64,000 bases of DNA from an uncultured Bacteroidales bacterium (GCA_949282265.1 CASDOZ010000005.1:62001-126000); one strand, 5' to 3'; shown: positions 27,033 to 36,022, counted from the first letter of the stretch. Numbers and translations: made by a program. The notes: generated by a model not told the origin, from the letters alone.

Positions 27033-27040
27033 CAAAGGTA
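27033..27040 (-). promoter_or_regulatory. -7 box of the DUF2971 gene
   Basis: Minus strand TACCTTTG, a full TAnnTTTG match, 18 bases before the ATG at 27014, in the short gap after the methylase gene. Confidence 0.55.
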
Positions 27041-27065
27041 ATTATAATTTGTTATATTCCGATCA

Positions 27066-30000
27066 TTATATGCTTTCTTCTATGATTTTTATATCATCAT
27101 TCGCTAATTCATAGACTTGATAAACAAGCTCATCAATCTGCTTTTCTATTGCAGAAGTATCAGTTGAGCTATTGGTTCGCTTAGCATCAATAACCTTTTT
27201 AACCAATTCTGAAATCGTCGCTTGAACATTTTGGGACAACTGTGGAATAGGGAAATTATCAACCTCATAGCCATTAACATTACTATTAGTGCTGAAACAT
27301 CTAAAAAACCAATTCATGGTTTTAGAATTAAGAAATCCCAATAAACAATATAGATCTATTGATTGTGATGGCAGTATGTAATTGCACGAATTTGCCAAAT
27401 AATATCCTTGAGGTACAATAGACATTATAAGTCTAATCTTGTCATTTGCACCTGTCATTCCTTGCATTGCAATTCTTTCATATTTGTGATGGGTTGATTT
27501 TTCAGTAGTCCCATATTCTGATAAATACTTATCTTCTTCAAGATAATCTATTTGTCCCTGACTCATTTGATGAGTATAGTAATATCTTTGAATTGAAGCA
27601 CCTTTTAATATGACAGGATCACAGATATTTGAGCCAAAGTATTTCTTATGAAATGTTACATTTAGCTCTCCCTCAATACATTTTAGCGAGATTTCTTTTT
27701 TCTTCAATAATTTAATGACAGTAGTTTTATATTCTGGACGTAAACGAGGAATAGTATAGTCAACATTATCAATAGCCATAATATCATTAAGAGAAAAAGA
27801 TGTACTCAATCCGGAAGATTTATATTTATCATCCCATACATATACAGGGAAGACATAATCACCATTAACCTTTGAATTTTGTATTAGCGATATACATACA
27901 CTCATTTTTACACTCTCAAAAACACGCTTCTTTTTGCTGTCTCGTTCAGGGAATGAATCAATCTTAATAATCTTATCATTTGTAAGAATATATTTTCTCA
28001 AATTAGTAGCTTGTCTGTCTCCCAAAAATGAATTCTGAAAAATAAAACAATTTATGCCATGCAAGGATAGCATTTTTTTAATAGCATTTGCAATAAAAAG
28101 CTTATAAGCATTTAATTTTCCACCGAATGCAATAGTATAGTCCTTATCATTACGCAAGTCACCAATTTCTCCAACATGAGATTCTTGGTATAAAAAATAC
28201 GGCGGATTCCCGATAACAATATCAAAACCGTTTTTGCCTTCCTCACGACTGAACACATCACTGAACCAGGTATGCCACAGGAAGAATTGATTGTTTTCGG
28301 CAAGGTTGATAGTTCTGAGTTTGGCCAATATCATCGGGTTGTATGCTTGAGCCTCCAGTTGTTTGTTGATGGTATCGGAAATCTCCTGTTGCAATTTCAT
28401 CTTTCTGTCATGGTCTGAGCACGAATAGTATGCGGACAGCAGATGTGATACGGTTTTTTGCAGGCGGTTCTTTTCATCATCAAAAAGCAATACTTCTCCC
28501 TTGTCATTCTTGCTGCCTTTCTTATAGGTAAGCTTGCTTAAATCCACCCCCATAAAACTCTCTATAAGCGAGTTACCCTGCATAATCTTATAGTCAAGGT
28601 TGGGTAGTGGAGATGGGGTATCCTCATCCACCACAATGGAAAGCCAAAAACGCAGGCGGGCTATGTCAACAGCCCCTTTTTCTATGTCAACTCCGTAGAT
28701 ATTGTTCTGAATAATGCTTTTCTTGATTTCTGCACGGTTGTAGTGTTCGCCGCTCAGTACCTCGCGGCAATGCAGCAGTTCGTTCAGCAGGCCCATGGGA
28801 AATGCGCCCGAACCAATGGCAGGGTCGCAAATTTTGACTTCTTCCAGCGCGCGAAGCAGAGGGGCTTTCTGGCTGTCGGGGATGTCGGCGGCTCCTTCTT
28901 CCGGCGAAAGAACGAATTTCCTGACTTTCTCACCTGCAATGGCCGTATTGGTTTCCAGATAGGCTATGAGCGACTCCTGGCACATGTAGCGAACTATCTC
29001 TTTCGGGGTGTAGAATGCGCCTTTGTCCTTATTGTCTTCCAGCAGGTTTTCAAAGATTTTACCCAACATTTCGGGGTCAACGCCTATTTCTGCATCGTTG
29101 GGGTCGTTTTCGTCAATGGTGAAGTTGTATTCACTGAAAAACTGGAACAAACGCTTGAAATATTCGGCCGGGAAACGGCTTTCGGGTTCGTCCTCCTCGT
29201 CACGCTCAAACAACCCACCGTTGAGGTAAGGAACATCTTTCCATTCGTTCAGCAAGGATATGTCCCAACCAGAACAGTCAAACAGGGCTGCACGTTCCAC
29301 CGGTTTTGTATTTAAAATACCGAAAAACAGCGGTTCGAGCACGGCATCAAGAAAATTGTGCTGGTAGAGGGAGTGTTCAAACAGGTTTTGCATGTAATTG
29401 AGGTCGCCACACAGCCAGCCTTTGCGTTGCAGGAAATGCAGGAATGTAATGCGTCCCATCAGTTTCTTCACATAATCGCGGATTTTCTTGTCATCATGGC
29501 CAAATACCTGCATCAAAGCGGCGTTGGGCTTTCCAAGCACTTTTTCTTCCCACTTGTTGCCAACCTTGACAAAACGCTTGCCCGTAACATATTGGATAAA
29601 ATCGGCATACTGTTCACGGTATTTGTCAAAGAACTCATCCGAAAGTGCCTCAACCGAAAAGGCTGTTTTCAGGTTCTCAAACGACACGCCCTTGCTCTGC
29701 AGGAAACGGAACCGTTCAACAGGTGTCTTGTAGAGCAATTCATGGCTGCCGAAAACGTACGTATACCGTTTGGGCGATGTGGCTTCACCCTTGATGTCGC
29801 AAATAAACGACAGGCGCCAATGGTCGCCGCTGTCGAACACTGCCAAAGCGGCATCGAATTCACCCCATGTGGGATTGATAAACGACCTGACAAGATGGCG
29901 GAGTCCTACGCGCTTTTTGGCAACGGAACCTTTTGCAATACGATAATAAAACAAACCTATGCGGTAGCTGTCGGTCGTGTCAATGCTTCCCAGAAAATAA

Positions 30001-30152
30001 CCCTCATCGGCACTGCCGCCGGCTATTCTTTCAGGAACGGCTTTCAATTCAGTGGCATTGAAAAAGTGGTGCAGGAACGGATACCATTCTGTCAGACAGA
30101 ATGAGCTTTGGAACAGACTTTTCAGTTCATTAGAGCTGTATGCGGTCATCAT
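27066..30152 (-). CDS. Eco57I-class adenine-specific DNA methylase (restriction-modification type)
   Basis: A 1028-residue protein. Motif I, CDPAIGSGAF, lies near residues 440-450 and motif IV, IVIGNPPYFLYQ, near 645-656, as in gamma-class N6-adenine methylases of the Eco57I/PglX type. Upstream is LGKIFENLLEDNKDKGAFYT followed by PKEIVRYM, the usual entry to such a domain. The last ~350 residues are a TaqI_C-like target-recognition region (NYILPSQSIDLYCLLGFLNS) with a helical end. The N-terminal ~350 residues lack an obvious nuclease motif. The C-terminal half is AT-richer than the N-terminal half, typical of exchangeable specificity regions. It starts 7 bases after the PLD-helicase gene, so the two should act together. 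Confidence 0.88.
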   Translation of the reverse strand: MMTAYSSNELKSLFQSSFCLTEWYPFLHHFFNATELKAVPERIAGGSADEGYFLGSIDTTDSYRIGLFYYRIAKGSVAKKRVGLRHLVRSFINPTWGEFDAALAVFDSGDHWRLSFICDIKGEATSPKRYTYVFGSHELLYKTPVERFRFLQSKGVSFENLKTAFSVEALSDEFFDKYREQYADFIQYVTGKRFVKVGNKWEEKVLGKPNAALMQVFGHDDKKIRDYVKKLMGRITFLHFLQRKGWLCGDLNYMQNLFEHSLYQHNFLDAVLEPLFFGILNTKPVERAALFDCSGWDISLLNEWKDVPYLNGGLFERDEEDEPESRFPAEYFKRLFQFFSEYNFTIDENDPNDAEIGVDPEMLGKIFENLLEDNKDKGAFYTPKEIVRYMCQESLIAYLETNTAIAGEKVRKFVLSPEEGAADIPDSQKAPLLRALEEVKICDPAIGSGAFPMGLLNELLHCREVLSGEHYNRAEIKKSIIQNNIYGVDIEKGAVDIARLRFWLSIVVDEDTPSPLPNLDYKIMQGNSLIESFMGVDLSKLTYKKGSKNDKGEVLLFDDEKNRLQKTVSHLLSAYYSCSDHDRKMKLQQEISDTINKQLEAQAYNPMILAKLRTINLAENNQFFLWHTWFSDVFSREEGKNGFDIVIGNPPYFLYQESHVGEIGDLRNDKDYTIAFGGKLNAYKLFIANAIKKMLSLHGINCFIFQNSFLGDRQATNLRKYILTNDKIIKIDSFPERDSKKKRVFESVKMSVCISLIQNSKVNGDYVFPVYVWDDKYKSSGLSTSFSLNDIMAIDNVDYTIPRLRPEYKTTVIKLLKKKEISLKCIEGELNVTFHKKYFGSNICDPVILKGASIQRYYYTHQMSQGQIDYLEEDKYLSEYGTTEKSTHHKYERIAMQGMTGANDKIRLIMSIVPQGYYLANSCNYILPSQSIDLYCLLGFLNSKTMNWFFRCFSTNSNVNGYEVDNFPIPQLSQNVQATISELVKKVIDAKRTNSSTDTSAIEKQIDELVYQVYELANDDIKIIEESI

Positions 30153-30159
30153 AGTAGTG

Positions 30160-33100
30160 TTATTTAAAAGATTCGGAAATAATGATTTGCGGAGTGGAGA
30201 TATATTGGCTTTCGTGGCGTTGCTCCTTGCTCATGGTCTGATACTCGCCAAGCAGCGCCGAGATTTTGCTTTGCAGTTGGAATTCGTCCTGCTTCATTTT
30301 AGTACGATCGTTTTTGTACTCACGCGACAAGGTTCGCAGATAGCGGGGAAGTTGTGCATAAATACCCTCGTTGATATATCCCATCAGCACATCGCACTGC
30401 GATTTCAACTCGTTGTCGGTGCTTATTTGCTTGATGGTACGCAGAAACTTGTTGGCCTCCTGTGAAATTTTGTCCAGGTCGGTCCGGTTAATGGAAGAAG
30501 TATCGGCCGCCTCCACATATTCAGCGGTGTACAGGGCCAAAGCATCGTTCACATGCTTGTAGTGTTGTTCCTCATGGGAGAATGGTGCCGGACGTTCTTC
30601 GGGTCTGGCTTTGAGATATTTTACCGCTTCAAGAAAATCGATGACCTTTACACCCGCAGGAGTTGCCAGATAAAATTCGGTCTTTACATTGGAGGAAACA
30701 AATATTACCGACATGCCGCCATGCCTGCCCGTATCACGCATCACACGGCTCTTCATGGGCAATGTCTTGATTTTATGATAGAGTTTGCGGTCGCTGTTGT
30801 AGAGTTCACGCACTTCACGCAACAAGGCAATCTTCTTGTCAATGCAGTCTTTTACATTGCTGTCGAACATCCGGAACTCTTTTACAATCTCCTCTTTGGA
30901 GTAGATTTGTGCATCTTCGCCGAATGCGGAATGGAATCCCTGCAACTTCACAAGGGCATTCTTGTACAATTGGATTTCCTGGTCGCCTTGCTTTGACGGG
31001 TAGAACATATAGTTATAAATGTTAGGAGCGAGGGAGCCGATACGGTTTACACGCCCTATGCGCTGCATCAGCCGCGTAGCGTTCCAGGGCGAGTCATAAT
31101 TGACAATCACATTGGCGCGATGCAGGTTTACACCTTCCGCCAGCACATCGGAAGTAATGATAATGTTGTACCGCATGGAAGTGCTTCCGAAGTTGGCATC
31201 GAAATTTTCCTTGATGGTTTGCGTCAAACGGTTTCTGTTGGCTGCCGTAACCATCAGCACATCACGACACCCTATTTCATGGGTTAGCCGTTCGTACAAG
31301 TAGTTCAACGTATCGACACTCTCGGAAAAAACTACCAGTTTGCCCGACGGATTGATTTCCTTGTTGAAAAAGTTTTGGGTCAGGTTCTCCCGGAACTTGT
31401 CGAATTTAGGGTCTTTATGTTCATTCTCCCATGCTGCATTAAGCTTTTCCAATATCACACGGTCGTGGTGGAGCATCTGGATAAAATCGGGCATGAAGGC
31501 ATCTGCGGTAAAAAGTATGTCCTCGGCAACATATCCTTTTGCAACGGCATATTCGATAATTTCGTCAAGCTCCATGTTTTTGGCCTGCAGATCTTTCACT
31601 TTCAGGTCGGGCGCAATGATGACCTTGTTCTCATCGAACATCTTGATCATATCTGTCGTGATACGGAGCAGGGTACGAAGCGACCTCTTGAAGGCATGGA
31701 AACTGCTCTCCAGACGCTTGACCATGTGCACACGGTAAATGCCTGCCAGTGTCTGGCCGATATGCTCAGCGTTTCTGTACTTGTTGCGATATTCCGGCTT
31801 CAGGAATTCAACGGCACGGTAACGGGCATAATGAAGCCCCTTGCCTTTGGGATTGTCATCCGATTTTCCGTCGGTCAATTGGTCCAGTGTTTCATAGAAA
31901 CGGTTGCTGGTATCGGCATCCATCACATACTCCAGTTCATTGGGAGGCAGAATATTGGGAAAAACGATACCTTGCGACTGAAGGTCGGCCCTGTAGTCCG
32001 GATCATTAAGGATGTTGTTTCGGGTGCGGCGAACCGTTACCTTGTCTATCACTTTATTGCGTATCTGTTCATAGATTTTGTCCACCTCGGCAGTCACATC
32101 GCGCTGGCTGCGTTCACGCATCAGTTTTTTGTAGTCAAGGATAAGCGGGGCAAAGAAAGCCTTGAGCTTGGGCACACCGTCAATGGTACAGCTCTGACTG
32201 TTCTGAAACAACAACAGTTGGTTCAGCAAATCGTCAGGACGGTTGTTCAACGGCGTTGCGGAAAGAAGCATAACTTTCTTTTGCTGGCTTTTGAGCAAAC
32301 CCATATTGGCACACGGTGACTTGCATATTTTCTGTAATTCATCATACTTACCGGAGCTGTCGCTGCGGAAACCGTGTGCTTCATCTACTATGATTAAATC
32401 AAACTCCTCTTTGTCCTTGTATTGATCACGACCTTCCAGTATCTTTGACAGGCTTCCATTGGTAATAAATTGTGCCTTTTTGTAGATGCCGAACAGTTTG
32501 AAGGTATTTCTCCAGTTGTCTTCCAGTGCGGGAGGATATACAACAAGAATGTTGGTATTTTTGCCGTTGGCCTCCACAAACCGCTTGGCTATCATGGTGG
32601 CAATCATGGTCTTACCCAAACCGACGACATCGGCAAGAAACAGCCCGTTGTGCTGCAACAACATCTGGTAGCCTTGAATAACCGCATCTTTCTGATATTT
32701 CAAGTCCTTGACACCCTCGGGCAACTGAATGGAAAAATCATCCTCCACCTGGTCGCCGAAAGTATCGATAAGCACTTTGATGTAAAGTTCGTAAGGAGTT
32801 GGCTGATAGCCAAGATAGGTCTTTTTCCTATAGTCCTCGATGTCGGTTGCCGAAAGGGATACAGCCTCGTTCCACAAAGTCCAGAACTCATCGCAACAAT
32901 ACTTGACATCGTCATAATCTTTCATTGCCACATTAAGTTCATATTGCGGCGGTTGCTTGATGCCCAAACCCGAATCGGAAATGTTGGAAGAACCCATGAT
33001 GACCCAACCGTCGCTGTGCTCGCTGTGGTTTTGCGGCAAACAGAGATAAAATTTCGCATGCAGTTTTTTGACTGCATGGATGCGCATCTGCAGGCGTCCG

Positions 33101-33453
33101 GAAGCAAGGTCTTCGCACATTTGCAAAATGCCTTCCTCCACTTCGGGAGTATATCGGGCATTTACAATGTCTTCTTTGAAGTTCTTGCCATAGGCTTCCT
33201 TGGCCTTGTCCTCATTGGCAAGCAGCAGTAGTGCCTTGTTGTGTTTGCGGAATATATCATCAATATTGATACCTACCAATATCTTGATTTCGGAAATATC
33301 ACCCAGTTCCTTACGCAACTTGAAATAACCGGATGAGCGGAAAAAACCTACGACAGCCAGAAAGCGGTCAAAGGTTGCCATTTCCGATGCAATGCCTTTC
33401 AGCTTGTCGAAAAGCGTATTGCCTGGCCCGTTGTTGAAAAATTTTGTACTCAC
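30160..33453 (-). CDS. Phospholipase D-like nuclease fused to an SNF2/DEAH helicase
   Basis: A 1097-residue protein if translation starts at the GTG at 33453 (STKFFNNGPGNTLFDKL follows). The frame opens further upstream only through a TTG that lies inside the presumed -7 box, so I reject that start. Residues ~1-190 form a PLD-type domain with LHAKFYLCL and VIMGSSNIS (one HxK-type half-site). The SNF2 helicase follows: DVVGLGKTMIATMIAKRF (Walker A, ~residue 275), LIIVDEAHGFRSD, VMLLSATPLNN, and the C-terminal core with DVLAEGVNLHRANVIVNYDS and MQRIGRVNRIGS. With the methylase gene 7 bases downstream it forms a restriction-like pair in which this protein would translocate on and cut unmodified DNA (inference). 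Confidence 0.88.
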   Translation of the reverse strand: MSTKFFNNGPGNTLFDKLKGIASEMATFDRFLAVVGFFRSSGYFKLRKELGDISEIKILVGINIDDIFRKHNKALLLLANEDKAKEAYGKNFKEDIVNARYTPEVEEGILQMCEDLASGRLQMRIHAVKKLHAKFYLCLPQNHSEHSDGWVIMGSSNISDSGLGIKQPPQYELNVAMKDYDDVKYCCDEFWTLWNEAVSLSATDIEDYRKKTYLGYQPTPYELYIKVLIDTFGDQVEDDFSIQLPEGVKDLKYQKDAVIQGYQMLLQHNGLFLADVVGLGKTMIATMIAKRFVEANGKNTNILVVYPPALEDNWRNTFKLFGIYKKAQFITNGSLSKILEGRDQYKDKEEFDLIIVDEAHGFRSDSSGKYDELQKICKSPCANMGLLKSQQKKVMLLSATPLNNRPDDLLNQLLLFQNSQSCTIDGVPKLKAFFAPLILDYKKLMRERSQRDVTAEVDKIYEQIRNKVIDKVTVRRTRNNILNDPDYRADLQSQGIVFPNILPPNELEYVMDADTSNRFYETLDQLTDGKSDDNPKGKGLHYARYRAVEFLKPEYRNKYRNAEHIGQTLAGIYRVHMVKRLESSFHAFKRSLRTLLRITTDMIKMFDENKVIIAPDLKVKDLQAKNMELDEIIEYAVAKGYVAEDILFTADAFMPDFIQMLHHDRVILEKLNAAWENEHKDPKFDKFRENLTQNFFNKEINPSGKLVVFSESVDTLNYLYERLTHEIGCRDVLMVTAANRNRLTQTIKENFDANFGSTSMRYNIIITSDVLAEGVNLHRANVIVNYDSPWNATRLMQRIGRVNRIGSLAPNIYNYMFYPSKQGDQEIQLYKNALVKLQGFHSAFGEDAQIYSKEEIVKEFRMFDSNVKDCIDKKIALLREVRELYNSDRKLYHKIKTLPMKSRVMRDTGRHGGMSVIFVSSNVKTEFYLATPAGVKVIDFLEAVKYLKARPEERPAPFSHEEQHYKHVNDALALYTAEYVEAADTSSINRTDLDKISQEANKFLRTIKQISTDNELKSQCDVLMGYINEGIYAQLPRYLRTLSREYKNDRTKMKQDEFQLQSKISALLGEYQTMSKEQRHESQYISTPQIIISESFK

Positions 33454-33507
33454 GTGGTAACAGCGTGTTTTGCAGGCCCAGGACTTCGGCAACCTTGTTT
33501 TATATGG

Positions 33508-33515
33508 CAAAGATT
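33508..33515 (-). promoter_or_regulatory. Probable -7 box of the helicase-methylase operon
   Basis: Minus strand AATCTTTG, seven of eight matches to TAnnTTTG, within TTAATCTTTAATCTTTGCC, 54 bases before the GTG at 33453 and directly after the U-run of the structured RNA element. Confidence 0.45.
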
Positions 33516-33529
33516 AAAGATTAAGACAT

Positions 33530-33712
33530 AAAAAAAGCGTGAAGCCCTGCACTGTCGCTCGCTCCACGTTCTGAGGCTCGTAGGAATTGCCCATCCTGTC
33601 GAAACGAGCAACGCCGAAGCCCCACGCCGATATGTATAACAACCCCACACCGGCAATCCATCAGGCATACAAGTACACCCATGGACGCACGGCACACGTG
33701 GGGCATGCATAT
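33530..33712 (-). ncRNA. Candidate structured RNA upstream of the PLD-helicase gene
   Basis: On the minus strand this segment folds into two nested domains. Domain I: ATATG (33712-33708) pairs with CATAT (33634-33630), CCCCAC (33703-33698) with GTGGGG (33648-33643), and CCAT (33684-33681) with ATGG (33661-33658). An apical GGTGTA-CTTG-TATGCC hairpin lies at 33679-33664. Domain II: GCGTG (33627-33623) pairs with CACGC (33541-33537), and GTTGCTCG (33612-33605) with CGAGCGAC (33561-33554). Seven U residues (33536-33530) follow, as in an intrinsic terminator. It could be a separate small RNA or an attenuating leader of the operon. A 94-codon frame covers it but has unlikely protein composition. 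The 5' end is not defined and I found no clear promoter above it. Confidence 0.55.
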
Positions 33713-33735
33713 AACATACCCACGGGACATTCACG

Positions 33736-34506
33736 TTGCCTTGTTCTTGACAGGATTTTGAAATTTTCCTACGATTTCAGAACGTCAAAACCAAAGCGTA
33801 GTAAACGCCTTTTCAATATGTCTTGCCCCACCCTACCGCTTTTCCCTTGCAGGAAAAACCATCGGCGCAGGACCATGCAACAGCCACCCGGCAGGCGGGA
33901 AACAGAAAATTCCACACACCGGCACGCCGCCGGCCATTGCACTTATCGGCCGCAAATTTAAAAAAAATATTGCCAACCGACCAATACGCACCCGGCAAAA
34001 CGCAGAAGCAAACACAAGGCAGCCGCCCAAAACGCACAGGCATGCCCGCCCGGCATTGCCAGACACGCACACCACAAATAAAACACATTTTAACAAACCA
34101 ACCACTAAAAAATCATAAAAACACGCCAAATATTCGAACAACCACTTGGTCCATGTTTGCGCCCTATTTGCGCCCTATTTGCTCCGTACTAAATCCGTAC
34201 ACCCCAAAAGTTATTGTTTGTTAAACCAGGCAGCCCCGCCACATCACCATCCGCCCACATACCCAAACAAAACACGCACAGCATTTCCCGCCCCTGCAAA
34301 CACGCAACACCACACAGCAGAAAACAACCACACATGCCCCGCAAACCGCCTCCGTATTCCCCCACCGTGACAAACTCAGGCCACAAAAACGGAAAAACTT
34401 GCGTATCCGGCCCGAAAATACTAACTTGCGGGGCGAATTGACAACAGGCAAGCAATCCTGCCGTTGCAGAAACATGGATTATTATATCCGTAAAAAACAA
34501 GCAGAT
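33736..34506. other. C-rich non-coding tract
   Basis: About 770 bases with no credible gene. From 33830 to 34440 the plus strand is strongly biased to C and A with few G, and the frames there read as proline/threonine/histidine-rich nonsense. It contains an 11-bp tandem repeat (34155-34187). It separates the accessory island from the Nudix gene. Confidence 0.5.
34155..34187 (+). repeat. 11-bp tandem repeat, three units
   Basis: GTTTGCGCCCT, ATTTGCGCCCT and ATTTGCTCCGT follow each other without spacing. The period of one helical turn could place three copies on the same face of the helix. Possible protein-binding or recombination site, but nothing nearby proves either. Confidence 0.5.
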
Positions 34507-35076
34507 ATGACGCATTTATCCCAAACCCATAACGACCGCAAGTGGGAAATCATCAACAGCGAATACCTGATACGCCGCCCCTGGCTTACGGCACGCCGCG
34601 ACCACGTGCGCTTGCCCAACGGTGCGGAAAACAAGGAATATTACGTGCTGGAATATCCCGACTGGGTCAATGTCATTGCCATCACCGACGAGGGCAAGTT
34701 CCTGATGGAACGTCAATACAGGCACGGCCTCCAATGGACAGGCTACGAGATATGCGCCGGCGTATGCGAACCGGGAGAAATACCGTTGGAAGCCGCCCGG
34801 CGCGAACTGCTCGAAGAAACGGGATACAGCGGCGGCCAATGGGAACACTACATGACCATTTCGGGCAATACAAGCACCATGACCAACGTGTGCCACTGCT
34901 TTGTAGCAACAGGCGTGAAACAGTCAGCCGGGCAGCATCTGGAACCGACTGAGGACATAAGTATCCACCTGCTTGATACGGCGGAAGTGCGCGAACTGCT
35001 TGTGAATGACGAAATAAGACAAGCCCTGATGGCCGCGCCGCTCTGGAAATATTTTGCCGAACACAAACTGCTGTAA
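34507..35076 (+). CDS. Nudix hydrolase (ADP-ribose pyrophosphatase-like)
   Basis: A 189-residue enzyme. The complete Nudix box GVCEPGEIPLEAARRELLEE plus TGY fits GX5EX7REUXEEXGU, binding the metal that cleaves a nucleoside diphosphate linked to X. The preceding KEYYVLEYPDWVNVIAIT and RQYRHGLQWTGYEICAG segments match ADP-ribose/NDP-sugar hydrolases. The Met at 34507 was chosen because WEIINSEYLIRRPWLTAR, the family's N-terminus, follows at once; the frame runs another 36 codons upstream with poor composition. Cytoplasmic. Monocistronic or loosely coupled with the next gene (34-base gap). Confidence 0.9.
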   Translation: MTHLSQTHNDRKWEIINSEYLIRRPWLTARRDHVRLPNGAENKEYYVLEYPDWVNVIAITDEGKFLMERQYRHGLQWTGYEICAGVCEPGEIPLEAARRELLEETGYSGGQWEHYMTISGNTSTMTNVCHCFVATGVKQSAGQHLEPTEDISIHLLDTAEVRELLVNDEIRQALMAAPLWKYFAEHKLL

Positions 35077-35110
35077 AATCATTTATTAACCAATTAAACC
35101 AAAAACGATT

Positions 35111-35950
35111 ATGAACGGAAAACTGTTTTTAACCGGATTGGCAAGCCTGATGCTGGCTGTGTCATGTACAAAAACCACCCAAACCGAAACCGCCAAATGG
35201 CAGACCCTGTCGGATGGTATAACCACGCTAACCATCGACTCCATGACAGTGATTACCCTGCGGGACAATGCCGACCCGCACGCCATGCCCAACCAGCTGT
35301 TTTACGGGAAAAAAGATTCCGCCCTTGTGGAACAACTGTCGCCGGAAGGCGGAGTACCAGCCTCCATACATACATTCTTAGTGCAACTGGACGACCAGAA
35401 CATCCTGTTCGACACCGGCAACGGTACTGCTGCAGGCGGGCAGCTGCTGACCCGCCTCGACTCCATCGGCATTGCTCCGGCCGACATTGACTACCTGATG
35501 ATTACGCACTTCCACGGCGACCACATCGGCGGCATGCTGCTCAACGGCACCGCCACATTCGCCAATGCGCAAGTATATGTTCCTGCCGCGGAATATGATT
35601 TCTGGGTAACAAACGGCGACCCGGCCGGACAGCAAGCCGTTACCATGGCTGCCTACGCCGGACGGCTGCACCGTTTCGCACCCAATGACGTATTGCCATA
35701 CGGCATTGTTCCGCTGGAGGCAGTCGGGCACACGCCCGGACATACGGCATTCCGCATGGGACGTTTCCTGGTCATCGGCGACCTGATGCACGGGGCTGCC
35801 ATCCAGCTGCCTCATCCGGAGCTTTGCGCCGCCTACGACATGGACAGGGAAACAGCCATCGCCACGCGGAAAAAATTCCTGGAATATATCCAACAGGAAA
35901 ACCTGATTGCCGCCGGTATGCACCTGCCTGATAACGGCATTTTAAAATAA
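35111..35950 (+). CDS. Metallo-beta-lactamase-fold hydrolase, lipoprotein
   Basis: A 279-residue protein with a lipoprotein signal (GLASLMLAVSC, lipid-anchored Cys20). It has a complete MBL fold: THFHGDHIGG near residues 137-146 (HxHxDH zinc site), a later histidine in VGHTPGHTAF, and the aspartate strand FLVIGDLMHG. The closest functional parallels are quorum-quenching lactonases and related AttM-type hydrolases, but the substrate cannot be decided. The protein should sit in the periplasm or on the outer membrane. A perfect 11-bp hairpin follows the stop codon. Confidence 0.85.
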   Translation: MNGKLFLTGLASLMLAVSCTKTTQTETAKWQTLSDGITTLTIDSMTVITLRDNADPHAMPNQLFYGKKDSALVEQLSPEGGVPASIHTFLVQLDDQNILFDTGNGTAAGGQLLTRLDSIGIAPADIDYLMITHFHGDHIGGMLLNGTATFANAQVYVPAAEYDFWVTNGDPAGQQAVTMAAYAGRLHRFAPNDVLPYGIVPLEAVGHTPGHTAFRMGRFLVIGDLMHGAAIQLPHPELCAAYDMDRETAIATRKKFLEYIQQENLIAAGMHLPDNGILK

Positions 35951-35957
35951 CACACGA

Positions 35958-35994
35958 AGCAGGGAATGGATTCCAACCGGATGCATTCCCTGCT
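35958..35994. terminator. Hairpin after the MBL lipoprotein gene
   Basis: AGCAGGGAATG (35958-35968) pairs with CATTCCCTGCT (35984-35994): an 11-bp perfect stem with a 15-base loop. There is no U-run on either strand, so it may be an mRNA-stabilising hairpin or a weak terminator. Confidence 0.45.
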
Positions 35995-36022
35995 CCATTC
36001 CGCAAACGAAGATTGAAAGCCC

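Noticed and set aside
33454..33510. TTG start of the helicase at 33510
   Set aside because: The TTG is part of the presumed -7 box, and the family-like N-terminus begins at the GTG at 33453.
33450..33734. A 94-codon minus-strand frame read as a protein
   Set aside because: It is rich in Cys, Arg and Trp without any repeated protein pattern, lies entirely over helices of an RNA element and runs into the promoter of the helicase gene. I treat it as RNA.
34399..34506. Extended N-terminus of the Nudix hydrolase
   Set aside because: The extra 36 residues have poor composition and no homology pattern; the Met at 34507 opens the family start.
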